Source of the DNA: Alloalcanivorax venustensis ISO4
GTDB taxonomy: Bacteria; Pseudomonadota; Gammaproteobacteria; Pseudomonadales; Alcanivoracaceae
Reading direction: 5' to 3'
Assembly: GCF_015356855.1 (NCBI RefSeq)
Contig: NZ_ARXR01000002.1
Coordinates: forward strand, 124,001 to 188,000
Length of the DNA: 64,000 nucleotides
Below are positions 36,608 through 45,000 of the stretch, piece after piece; the stretch's first letter is position 1; each line of letters begins with the position of its first letter. Position numbers and translations under genes: made by a program. The notes below the pieces were generated by a model. That model did not search any database, was not told the origin of the DNA, and was given only the letters and a program-made list of their open reading frames with translations.

Positions 36608-37680
36608 GCACCGCCCCGAACCGCACCACCTTCAGTGACGCCGTGCTGGCCTGGTACGACCAGCACGGCCGTCAGGACCTGCCCTGGCAGCATCCGCGCA
36701 CGCCCTACCGGGTGTGGGTATCGGAAATCATGTTGCAGCAAACCCAGGTCAGCACCGTGATCGGCTACTTTCAGCGCTTCATGGACAGCTTCCCCGACGT
36801 GCGGGCCCTGGCCGACGCCGACGCGGACCAGGTGCTGCATCTGTGGACCGGGCTGGGCTACTACGCCCGCGCCCGCAACCTGCACAAGGCCGCCCGGCAA
36901 CTGGTGGACGAATACGGCGGCGACTTCCCGGACACCGTGGAAGACGTCGCCACCCTGCCCGGTATCGGCCGCTCCACCGCCGGTGCCATCCTGGCGCAGA
37001 GCCGCGGCGTACGCGCGCCGATTCTCGACGGCAACGTCAAACGCCTGCTCAGCCGCCTGCACGCGGTGCCCGGCTGGCCCGGCAAAAAACCGGTGGAGAA
37101 CCGGCTCTGGGAACTGGCCGAGCACTACACCCCGGACCGGCGGCTGGCGGACTACACCCAGGCGGTGATGGACCTGGGCGCCACCCTGTGCACCCGGCGA
37201 CGACCGGACTGCCCCCGTTGCCCGGTGTCGGCCTGGTGCCAGGCGCGCGCCGACGGCAACCCGCAGGACTACCCGGGCCGCAAGCCGGCCAAGGAAAAGC
37301 CGGTGCGCCAGACCCGCATGCTGATTCTGCAACACCCGGACGGCCGCGTCTGGCTGGAGCCGCGCCCGCCCAGCGGCATCTGGGGCGGCCTGTGGTGCTT
37401 CCCGCAGCTCGATCCCGAAGACCGGCAAAGCAGCGCCCTCGCCGAGCGCGGCCTGGACGCCCACGACCAGGAAGCACTGACACCCTTCCGCCACACCTTC
37501 AGCCACTTCCATCTGGACATCGAGCCACTGCTGATCCGGGTGGACACCACCGGCGCCGGTGTGCAGGATGCCCAGGGCCGCTGGATCAGCCCCGCCGACC
37601 CCGGCGAGCTGGGCCTGGCGGCACCGGTCAAAAAGCTACTGGAGCAGTTGCACGGCCCGCGTCAGGCCGGCCTGCTCTAA
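36604..37680 (+). CDS. mutY: A/G-specific adenine DNA glycosylase MutY
   Basis: Removes adenine mispaired with 8-oxoguanine. The start is a TTG at 36604 interlocked with the asmA stop (TTGA), giving 358 residues; the open frame continues upstream only as asmA shadow. Helix-hairpin-helix with catalytic aspartate in [15 protein letters not shown] and [11 protein letters not shown]; 4Fe-4S cysteines in [18 protein letters not shown]-terminal Nudix-like MutT domain ([10 protein letters not shown]). The asmA-mutY-yggX order is conserved. Confidence 0.95.
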   Translation: MSTAPNRTTFSDAVLAWYDQHGRQDLPWQHPRTPYRVWVSEIMLQQTQVSTVIGYFQRFMDSFPDVRALADADADQVLHLWTGLGYYARARNLHKAARQLVDEYGGDFPDTVEDVATLPGIGRSTAGAILAQSRGVRAPILDGNVKRLLSRLHAVPGWPGKKPVENRLWELAEHYTPDRRLADYTQAVMDLGATLCTRRRPDCPRCPVSAWCQARADGNPQDYPGRKPAKEKPVRQTRMLILQHPDGRVWLEPRPPSGIWGGLWCFPQLDPEDRQSSALAERGLDAHDQEALTPFRHTFSHFHLDIEPLLIRVDTTGAGVQDAQGRWISPADPGELGLAAPVKKLLEQLHGPRQAGLL

Positions 37681-37702
37681 CCCGCATCGGAGGTGCACCG
37701 CC

Positions 37703-37987
37703 ATGACCCACACCGTCTTCTGCCGCAAGTACCAGCAGGACCTGGAAGGCCTGGAAAAACCGCCCTTCCCCGGCCCCAAGGGCCAGGACATCTACGACAA
37801 CGTGTCCCGGCAGGCCTGGCAGGAATGGCTGCAGCACCAGACCCTGCTGATCAACGAGAAGCACCTGAACGTGATGGACCCCAAGGCCAAGGCCTTTCTG
37901 GACGAGCAACGTGATCGCTTTTTGAACAACGAAAGCGTCGAAAAAGCAGAGGGTTACGTTCCTCCCACAAAAGACGCCAACCAATAG
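37703..37987 (+). CDS. yggX: Probable Fe(2+)-trafficking protein YggX
   Basis: A 94-residue protein ([20 protein letters not shown]) with the single family cysteine, the [20 protein letters not shown] core and the [15 protein letters not shown] helix. It protects against iron/oxidative damage in enterics. CGGAGGT lies ahead of the ATG. Co-transcribed with mutY, as is usual. Confidence 0.95.
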   Translation: MTHTVFCRKYQQDLEGLEKPPFPGPKGQDIYDNVSRQAWQEWLQHQTLLINEKHLNVMDPKAKAFLDEQRDRFLNNESVEKAEGYVPPTKDANQ

Positions 37988-37997
37988 CCAAGCGCGC

Positions 37998-38026
37998 TTG
38001 ACGGGGCCGGGTCGAGTCGGTTTAAT
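37998..38026 (+). promoter_or_regulatory. Sigma-70 promoter of tRNA-Phe
   Basis: TTGACG at 37998-38003 and TTTAAT at 38021-38026 are separated by 17 bases, each close to the consensus hexamer. A G+C-rich discriminator (ACGCGCCC) follows, as in stable-RNA promoters. The predicted start is just ahead of the tRNA at 38038. Confidence 0.75.
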
Positions 38027-38037
38027 ACGCGCCCAAC

Positions 38038-38113
38038 GCCCGGATAGCTCAGTCGGTAGAGCAGGGGATTGAAAATCCCCGTGTCGGCAGTTCGATTCTG
38101 TCTCCGGGCACCA
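38038..38113 (+). tRNA. tRNA-Phe (GAA)
   Basis: A 76-base cloverleaf with acceptor GCCCGGA pairing to TCCGGGC, D-loop AGTCGGTAGA, anticodon stem GGGGA-TTGAAAA-TCCCC with anticodon GAA at 38071-38073, T-loop TTCGATTC, and an encoded CCA end. It marks the change from conserved backbone genes to the accessory region. Confidence 0.97.
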
Positions 38114-38124
38114 GACTCAAGAAA

Positions 38125-38150
38125 GCCTCGCCTCCCGGCGGGGCTTTTTT
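38125..38150 (+). terminator. tRNA-Phe terminator
   Basis: Stem GCCTCGCC (38125-38132) with GGCGGGGC (38137-38144), one G-U pair, TCCC loop, then six T at 38145-38150. Located 12 bases past the tRNA 3' end. Confidence 0.85.
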
Positions 38151-38208
38151 ATAAGACAAACTTTTTTTAGGGACAGACCTGCCGGCCCACGCAAGCCGGC
38201 GCCCGCCA

Positions 38209-38226
38209 CTGTCACCGTCCGGTCAC
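38209..38226 (+). promoter_or_regulatory. Pho-box-like direct repeat
   Basis: CTGTCACCGTCCGGTCAC has two 7-base repeats (CTGTCAC, CGGTCAC) 11 bases apart, the spacing of a PhoB box (CTGTCAT-N4-CTGTCAT). The spacer is G+C-rich and no good -10 was seen nearby, so binding is uncertain. The downstream genes are PstS/DING-like, a family commonly under PhoB. Confidence 0.4.
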
Positions 38227-38402
38227 GGCGCTTGCCGTTTCAGTGTCCGCCATACCCTCGCAAAATCAGCGCCTTACCTTCGACTTCGTTCCAACCACTC
38301 ACTCGTCTTGCCGATTCCGGCAAGTGCTGACAAATCAATGCCGCCAAACCGACCAGCAAATTTATTCGTATTGGAACCAAAACGAAATGCGCTCTCGATA
38401 GC

Positions 38403-38445
38403 GTGATTTGTGCGGCACCCGCTGCGGGGATTCATCACAAATCAC
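38403..38445. repeat. Leader hairpin before the first PstS-like gene
   Basis: GTGATTTGTG (38403-38412) and its exact complement CACAAATCAC (38436-38445) enclose a 23-base loop with an internal CCGC-T-GCGG hairpin. It ends 22 bases before the start codon and close to the GAGGG ribosome site. Its position suggests an mRNA leader structure or operator. Confidence 0.55.
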
Positions 38446-38467
38446 ACCCAACATCGAGGGATTGAAC

Positions 38468-39769
38468 ATGAACACCATCATCAAGAAGGCGGCCCTGGCC
38501 GCCGCCATCATCAGCGCACCGCTGGCCGCTTCCGCCGCCAATCTGGTAGGCGGCGGCGCCTCTCTGCCCGCTCTGGCTTACGTGGGCACCAACTTCACTG
38601 GCACCGACCCGCAATCTCGTCTGTCTACTACCTTCTCAGACACGCTCCTGACCGCAGGTGACGACAGCTTAGGCGATCCGTACAAGCAAGCGGAGCTCAC
38701 CCAAGGCTCTATCTTCCAAGTGTTCCAAAGCAATAATTCCGGGGACAACGCCTCCTACTGCCAGACCGGCAGCGGCACCGGCAAGCGGGTTCTGGTAGGC
38801 GCCAACGCCCTGAACGCCGACGGCGACTGCCGCGACTACAGCGCCAGCCCGGTGGGCTTCAGCGCACCGGCCGGCCAGACCGATCCGGACTTCGTGGGCT
38901 CCGACGCCCCCCTGACCGCCGACGACGTGACCGCCTTCCTGAACGGCCCGCGCGCCAACCGCCAGGATTTGTTGCAGGTGCCGGCTCTGGGCGCGCTGAT
39001 CGCGCTGCCGCTAAAGCTGGGCAACGACGTGTTCGGTAACCCGATCAGCCGCCCCAACCTGAGCAACGCCCAGGTGTGCGACATCTTCTCCGGCGACGCC
39101 ACCAGCTGGGACCAGATCAACCCCACTTGGCCGAGCCAGCCGATTAACGTGGTCTACCGCTCCGACGGCAGCGGCACCACCTTCGCCTTCACCCAATACC
39201 TGGCCGCCAACTGCAACGGCTCCCAGGTCATCTTCAACACCGATGAAGACTTCGCCGCCGCCGCGCCGGTCGGCGACTACGCCGTCGGCACGCCGGCCAG
39301 CGGCAACGGTGGCATCATCACCGAAGTATCCAGCACCGACTGGTCCGTGGGCTTCGCCAACCTGGCCAACGTTCTGGCCGAGCAAGATCTGGACTACGCC
39401 GATGTGGAAGGCGAAAACCCGGCCAGCACCACGCAAATCGCCTACGACGGCAATGACCTGCTGACCGGCCAGGTACTGGGCGATGTCAACCCGTTCACCG
39501 GTCTGCCGCAGCCCGAGCCGGTATCCGGCATCGACAGCAACTGCGTCCTGGTGATTGACCCGGCCGCTCAGCTCACCGGCGCCTACCCGATCGCCGCCGT
39601 CACCAACCTGCTGACCTACACCGAAGGCCACACCGATCCCCAGGCGCTCAAAGACCTGGTGGACACCGTTGTCAACGGCAACAGCACCCTGCCCACCGGC
39701 TTTGCCCGCCTGGCCACTGGCGCCACGGCATCCAGTAAAGCAGACACCTGCATCAAAACTGATGCCTAA
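38468..39769 (+). CDS. Secreted PstS/DING-like substrate-binding protein, copy 1
   Basis: A 433-residue exported protein (signal MNTIIKKAALAAAIISAPLA, cleavage at ASA). The mature N-terminus NLVGGGASLPALAYVG resembles the DINGGGATLP start of DING/PstS-type phosphate-binding proteins. Phosphate-ligand segments are present: SDAPLTADDV near residue 140 and VYRSDGSGTTFAFTQYL near 235, corresponding to the RSDGSGTT motif of PstS. No PstC/A/B genes accompany it, so it is probably not part of a local transporter. In P. aeruginosa a related DING protein (LapA) is a secreted phosphatase-like protein near the Pdt locus. High-G+C gene ending at a strong terminator. Confidence 0.8.
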   Translation: MNTIIKKAALAAAIISAPLAASAANLVGGGASLPALAYVGTNFTGTDPQSRLSTTFSDTLLTAGDDSLGDPYKQAELTQGSIFQVFQSNNSGDNASYCQTGSGTGKRVLVGANALNADGDCRDYSASPVGFSAPAGQTDPDFVGSDAPLTADDVTAFLNGPRANRQDLLQVPALGALIALPLKLGNDVFGNPISRPNLSNAQVCDIFSGDATSWDQINPTWPSQPINVVYRSDGSGTTFAFTQYLAANCNGSQVIFNTDEDFAAAAPVGDYAVGTPASGNGGIITEVSSTDWSVGFANLANVLAEQDLDYADVEGENPASTTQIAYDGNDLLTGQVLGDVNPFTGLPQPEPVSGIDSNCVLVIDPAAQLTGAYPIAAVTNLLTYTEGHTDPQALKDLVDTVVNGNSTLPTGFARLATGATASSKADTCIKTDA

Positions 39770-39791
39770 CCACCGATTCGCTCGGTGAGGA

Positions 39792-39817
39792 GGGCGCCCC
39801 CTTGGGGCGCCCTTTTT
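39792..39817 (+). terminator. Terminator of PstS-like copy 1
   Basis: GGGCGCCCC (39792-39800) pairs with GGGGCGCCC (39804-39812) around a three-base loop, followed by TTTTT. A ribosome site for the next gene follows at once, so read-through would give weaker expression of copy 2. Confidence 0.85.
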
Positions 39818-39840
39818 ATGTATAAAAAGGAGAAATAATC

Positions 39841-41124
39841 ATGAAAACCATCATCAAGAAGGCAGCCCTGGCCGCCGCGATCATCAGCGCACCTCTGGCC
39901 GCTTCCGCGACCGACCTGGTAGGCGGCGGCGCCTCTCTGCCGGCCCTGGCTTACGTGGGCGATAACTTCACTGTCACCAACCCGCGGTCTCGCCTGTCCA
40001 CCGATGCAGGCCTGTTCGCAGGTTTCGATAGCAGCTTTAACCCCTATCAACAAACCACTATCACTAGCGGTTCTATCTTTGACGCTTTCCAAATCATCAA
40101 CCCCTCACACACCGCCTCTTACTGCCAGACCGGCAGCAGCACCGGCAAGCGGGTTCTGGTAGGCGCCAACGCCCTGAACGCCGACGGCGCCTGCCGTGAC
40201 TACAGCGCCAGCCCGGTGGGCTTCAGCGCGCCGGCCGGCCAGACCGACCCGGATTTCGTCAGTTCAGGTGCTCCCTTGACCGCCAACGAAGTGACCGCCT
40301 TCCTGAACGGCCCGCGCGCCAACCGCCAGAATCTGGTGCAGGTCCCCGCCCTGAGCACTCTGATCGCACTGCCGCTGAATCTGGGCAACGATGTGTTCGG
40401 CAACCCGATCAGCCGTCCCAACCTGAGCAACGCCCAGGTGTGCGACATCTTCTCAGGCAGTGCCACCAGCTGGGATCAGATCAACCCCACCTGGCCCAGC
40501 CAACCGATCAATGTGGTCTACCGTTCCGACCGCAGCGGGGTCACCTTCGCCTTTACTCAGTATCTGGCTGCCGTCTGTAACGGCTCCCAGGTCATCTTCA
40601 TTACCCATGAAGACTTCACCACCGCCGCACCAGTGGGTAACTACGCCATCGCCACGCCGAAATATGGAGAATTCAATATCACTGATCAACTGTCCACATC
40701 CAGTTGGTCCATCGGCTACGCTGGGATAGGCAGTGTGCTGGCCGAGCAAGGCCTGGACTACGCCGACGTGGAAGGCGAGGACCCGGCCAACACCACGCAT
40801 ATCGCCTACGACAGCAGTGACCTGCTGACCGGCCAGGTACTGGGCGACATCAACCCATTCACCGGCCTGCCGCAGCCCCAGCCGGTCTCCGGCATAGACA
40901 GCGACTGTATACTGATGATTGATCCATTCGCTCAGCTCACCGGCGCCTACCCAATTCACGCCGTAATCAATTTGTTGGTTTACACCGACGGCAACACCGA
41001 TCCCCAGGCGCTGGAAGATCTGGTGGACACCGTGGTCAACGGCAGTAGCACCCTGCCCACCGGCTTTGCTCGCCTGGCCGTCGGCGCCACGGCATCCAGC
41101 ACCGCCGCTTCCTGCATCAACTGA
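39841..41124 (+). CDS. Secreted PstS/DING-like protein, copy 2 (diverged)
   Basis: A 427-residue tandem paralogue of the preceding gene, with nearly identical signal peptide and core but altered ligand segments: SDAPL is SGAPL, and RSDGSGTTF is RSDRSGVTF. By PstS analogy these change residues that contact phosphate, so binding may be lost or re-targeted. Near-identical stretches alternate with diverged ones, and third-position G+C is lower in the latter. Ribosome site AAAAGGAGAAATAATC precedes the ATG. Ends at its own terminator. Confidence 0.8.
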   Translation: MKTIIKKAALAAAIISAPLAASATDLVGGGASLPALAYVGDNFTVTNPRSRLSTDAGLFAGFDSSFNPYQQTTITSGSIFDAFQIINPSHTASYCQTGSSTGKRVLVGANALNADGACRDYSASPVGFSAPAGQTDPDFVSSGAPLTANEVTAFLNGPRANRQNLVQVPALSTLIALPLNLGNDVFGNPISRPNLSNAQVCDIFSGSATSWDQINPTWPSQPINVVYRSDRSGVTFAFTQYLAAVCNGSQVIFITHEDFTTAAPVGNYAIATPKYGEFNITDQLSTSSWSIGYAGIGSVLAEQGLDYADVEGEDPANTTHIAYDSSDLLTGQVLGDINPFTGLPQPQPVSGIDSDCILMIDPFAQLTGAYPIHAVINLLVYTDGNTDPQALEDLVDTVVNGSSTLPTGFARLAVGATASSTAASCIN

Positions 41125-41152
41125 TCGCAAGATCAACGCACGCCAGTGCGGA

Positions 41153-41177
41153 GGGCGCCCACCCGGCGCCCTTTTTT
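41153..41177 (+). terminator. Terminator of PstS-like copy 2
   Basis: GGGCGCC (41153-41159) pairs with GGCGCCC (41165-41171) around a five-base loop and is followed by six T. It lies between this gene and the convergent luxR-type gene. Confidence 0.85.
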
Positions 41178-41195
41178 ATTTTGTGCGGGTAAGGT

Positions 41196-41984
41196 TTAAG
41201 AAACCGGGCCCGCTTCGTTACCCAGCGGTAGTGTGCAAGCGTAAAGCTGGCGGGAAAGCAGCGCTTTGGTGATGGCGTGCTGGCGGTTGCGGGCGTGGAG
41301 TTTTTCGCAGGCGCGGTGGATATGGTTGGAGACGGTGCGTTCGCTGATGCCCAGCAGTGCCCCGATTTCGGCATTGCTAAGACCTTCGCTAGCGCCACGC
41401 AGGCAGGCCCGTTCCCGCTCATCAAGGGGCTCCGAGGAAACGTCATCCGCGGACAACGGCTTTTTGCCCAACCTCCGGGTCTTGTCCAGCACCACCCGCC
41501 CCAACAGGGTGGCGTAGGGCAGGTACTGACGAATGTGCGCCCAGGCGGACTCGTCATCGCGGTCCAACGCCAGATCCAGCCAGGCCAGGGCGCCGTAGCC
41601 TTGCAGTAACGGCACGGTACAGCCGCTGCGCATGCCGCGCCGGACCCGCCGGTTCATCGCTGCCCGGAAGATACGGCCCTGGTATTCAGGGCGGCTCATT
41701 AGCGAACGCCAGTCCATCGGCAGGGTTTCATTGATCGCGTATTGAGCGAGCGGGTCGTTGACGATCACGTTATCAACGGAAGCCGGTGCGGCCTGCTTGC
41801 GGGACGGCAGGTTGTGCAGCACCGCCGTGCAGGCGCCGTCGGACTCCACGGTGTGGCAGGTAAATACATAGTAGCGAAAGCCGTGGGCTTCCAGCAGATA
41901 GCTCAGCCCGGCCCGCAGCCGGCCCAGGGTGGTGACCCGCGCCAGGGAGAGAATCTGGTCGGTGGTATCGCGCTCGTAGAACAT
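41196..41984 (-). CDS. LuxR-family transcriptional regulator
   Basis: A 262-residue regulator with an N-terminal autoinducer-binding-like domain (about 20-180) and a C-terminal LuxR-type helix-turn-helix (LDERERACLRGASEGLSNAE and IGALLGISERTVSNHIHRAC). No luxI gene is in the window. The N-terminal domain keeps some but not all residues expected of acyl-homoserine-lactone binding, so ligand binding is uncertain. It lies between the PstS-like genes and the giant exoprotein gene, suggesting local control. Confidence 0.85.
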   Translation of the reverse strand: MFYERDTTDQILSLARVTTLGRLRAGLSYLLEAHGFRYYVFTCHTVESDGACTAVLHNLPSRKQAAPASVDNVIVNDPLAQYAINETLPMDWRSLMSRPEYQGRIFRAAMNRRVRRGMRSGCTVPLLQGYGALAWLDLALDRDDESAWAHIRQYLPYATLLGRVVLDKTRRLGKKPLSADDVSSEPLDERERACLRGASEGLSNAEIGALLGISERTVSNHIHRACEKLHARNRQHAITKALLSRQLYACTLPLGNEAGPVS

Positions 41985-42008
41985 CCTTGTCGTTCCCTTT
42001 TTATTGGC

Positions 42009-42079
42009 CCGGTTCTTTTAATGAGTACCGGTCGCGCGTCTCCGCCGACGACGCTTGGGCCGTCGGCGGAAAGAACCGG
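42009..42079. repeat. Nested inverted repeats between luxR-type gene and exoprotein gene
   Basis: Outer arms CCGGTTCTTT (42009-42018) and AAAGAACCGG (42070-42079); inner arms CCGCCGACG (42042-42050) and CGTCGGCGG (42061-42069). The right-hand arms abut. The inner hairpin lies 28 bases past the exoprotein stop and could be its terminator, though it has no strong U-run; the outer pair could be an operator of the luxR-type gene. Confidence 0.5.
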
Positions 42080-42096
42080 TGTACCGGGCGGATGAA

Positions 42097-45000
42097 TCAA
42101 AGCATGCTGCGGCGCTCCGCGTCGGTGAGGGCCGCGCCCTGCTCTTCGGACAATTCGCCGGCGCCGAGCACCCGCACCACGCCGTCAGGCCGGTAGTCGG
42201 GCGCGCCGGCGTTGCGATCCTGTTCCGGCACCAGCCGCTCCTGGCCGTAGCCGAGAATTTCGACCGTGATCACCGAGGGGCGATTACCCCGGTCGCCGCG
42301 GCTCACCTGCTCCGCCGCCTGCACCGCACTGTTGGCGGCGTTGGTGGCATTGGTGAGCGCGCCCACATTGACGCTGGCCACCGCCGGAAGGCCGGTGGAT
42401 TCCCCCTGTACCTGGATGTTTTCCGCGTTGACCACCTGCAGGGCGGCGATGTTCACGTCACCGGAGACGCGAATACCCGCTTCGCCGGCGTCGATCACGC
42501 CCAGCGGCGCGATCAGGTCGATGTCGCCGGGCGGCACCTCGGGAATCGGCGCCAGGGTGGCGATGCCGGCGCCGGTGGTGGGCGCCACCGGCGACAGGCT
42601 CACATTGCCGATATCGTCATAGACGCGGCGCGGCGGCGTGTACACCAGGGTGGTCTTGGCGCCACGGCCGGCGTTGATATCGCCGGCGGCGGACCAGGCG
42701 AAGATGTCCCCACCATAGGTGGTGAAAATGCGCGACAGGCCCAGGGCGATGTCGCCCTGGCTGTACATCTGGATGTCGCCGCTGCCCTGGGTGAGCACGC
42801 CGTTGTCACCGCCCGCCGGGCGCACCCCTTCCACGCCCACGATCAGGTCGCCGCCGGGCACCAGCATCCGGATATCGCCGCCGCCCTCGGTGCGCACCAG
42901 ACCGGAGTTCTGGCCGGTGGAGAACATGGTGTAATCACCTTCGTAGCCGGAGGTGCCCGCCTCGCTGTCCGCTCGGGGCAGGAAGGTGGCGATGGCCCGG
43001 CGGCCGCGCAGGTAGCTGCCGGTACGGTCGCCGTCCGGGTCGTTGTACTCCCGGCCGCCGGCGCGCAGTTCCGCGTAGTACAGCTCGCGCAGGAAGATGC
43101 GCTGCTGCTCCGGCGACAGCGCCTCGAAATAGGCCAGGGCGGTGGTGCCTTCCAGGGCCGTGTCGCCGTAGCGAGCCTCCAGCCAGTCGCGCAGCTCCTG
43201 GTCGTAGACCTTGACCACCTTGTCAGGCTGGTCCGCCAGGGGCCGGCCCGGATCGGCCAGATTAGCCGGGTTCAGGTAGGCGTCGATCAGGGACTGGTAG
43301 TCCGGGCCGTCCGCGCCCATACCCACATTGATGGCGATGTCCGCACCGCTGCCCACATTGTCGGACTGGCCGGCCATGCTGCGCACCCAGCCCCGGTCCG
43401 CCTGGTAGAAGTTGCGACCGGCGGTCACTTCCAGGGTGCCCGGGCCCACGGCCACGGCGTCGATAAAGATCAGGTCCCTGCCAGCTTCGATCAAAGATAT
43501 GTCCGTGGCGGCATTGTGGCCGAGAACCGATGCCCTCTCATGCCCGATGGAGCCAGAGGTATTCTGACCGAAAGCCACGATGTCGCGACCGGCACGAACC
43601 CAGGCGGGACGCCCCAACAGCGACGGCAGGTTGTCATCGGGATTGCTGAGATAGCCGTACATCAGGTTATAGATGTCCCCCTCCACGGCGTAGAAACGGG
43701 CGGGCGCCAGCCCGGCCACGCCCCGGGCGTCCGGGTGAGCGTCGATGCCCAACCCCAGGTGGTAGATGGAATCCGCCGCCAGCAACTCCACGGCTCCCTC
43801 AAGGGAGGCGCGCACCACCGCATCCTGGGCCGTGGGACTACTACCGGCTCCATAAAGGGAACCTTCCCCGGCCACCAGACTCAGGGTGGAGGGCGCTTGA
43901 CCTCCGGTCAGTGTCACGTCGCCGCCGGCGGAGAAGGCGGCGATCCCGCTCTGGTCCTGCCGGATGTCCACGCCCATGCTCGCCAGCGGATCGCGGGTGG
44001 AAAGCACCTGGTCCCCCACGCTGAGCAGCCGGGCCGAGGCGTCGCCAACAGCGACGTTAAGACGACCGTAGGGGTCTGTCGGAGCCCGGGCGATCAGATC
44101 GTCCGGCCTGGGGTCGACATTGTTTGACGACGGCGACTCAAAGGTCTGCCAGGTCTGCCCGATTCCCCCGGCCCGCACCTGAATATCGCCGCGAAGGTTA
44201 TTCACGCTGCTGGCACCCGACGTTCCTCGCACCGGGTTGACGGAGCCGCCGGCGTCAATACGCAGCTCCCCGCCACCAAACTGGGTGATGCCGCCGTCCG
44301 CATCACGCCAACCACTGGCGCCCACCGCCACGTTCAGGCCACCGTTAATACTGGTCTGATCCCGGTTGGCGCCCAGATGGCGGCCGGCGGCCAGGGTCAC
44401 ATTGCCGCCGCCCAGGGCGCCAATGCCTTGGAAAACGGCCAGCACCGGCTGGGATCCGTTGAAGGAGAGATCGGAAGGCATATAGGTCCCGGAGTGCATC
44501 CACCAGGCGGCCTGCTCGCCGGAGGCGGGGGCGTCGTCCGCCCACAGCCAGCGGGACGCGGGCAGGTCACCACTGCTGTGCCCGATCAGATCGCGGCCGG
44601 CGCTGACCAGGACGTCACCGCCGCCGGTGAGGAAGCCCGCCTGTACCTCGGTGACCGCCGCGGAACTTTCGTAATTATCGTAGCCATTCCGCAGATCGCC
44701 ACCATCCGGCCGACCGACCTGGGGCGTCTCATCAGTGGGCAAGGCGCCACCGGCAGTGTAGACCGCGAACGCGGAATCCTGGCGATAGTCCCGGGCGGCG
44801 ATCAGCTCCAGGTCGCCGGAGCCGGTGCGGATCACGCTGACGGCCTCGGTCGCTTCGCTGGTGTTCCGCAACACTTCCGGCGACGCGGTGTTATCCAGTA
44901 TCAGATCCCCGGCCACGGCGCCGGCCCGCACCGCCCGGCGGCTGGCGGAGGCCAGATCGGCGCCGCCCACCAGACGGATATCCCAGGATTCACGACCCCG

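Larger units (their letters stand above)
38114..38467. other. Non-coding region tRNA-Phe to PstS-like gene
   Basis: About 350 bases without a convincing gene. From left to right it has the tRNA terminator (38125-38150), a Pho-box-like repeat (38209-38226), a small hairpin CTTGCCG-ATTC-CGGCAAG (38307-38324) and a long hairpin (38403-38445) just before the ribosome site. No integrase, attachment duplicate or IS was seen here. Confidence 0.55.

Noticed and set aside
38114-38467. Possible att duplicate or integrase remnant after tRNA-Phe
   Set aside because: I saw no repeat of the tRNA 3' end and no integrase motifs in the window; only boundary status is reported.
42055-44127. 690-codon plus-strand frame opposite the end of the exoprotein gene
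   Set aside because: No domain, no ribosome site, shadow composition; the minus frame encodes the DUF3739-type end.
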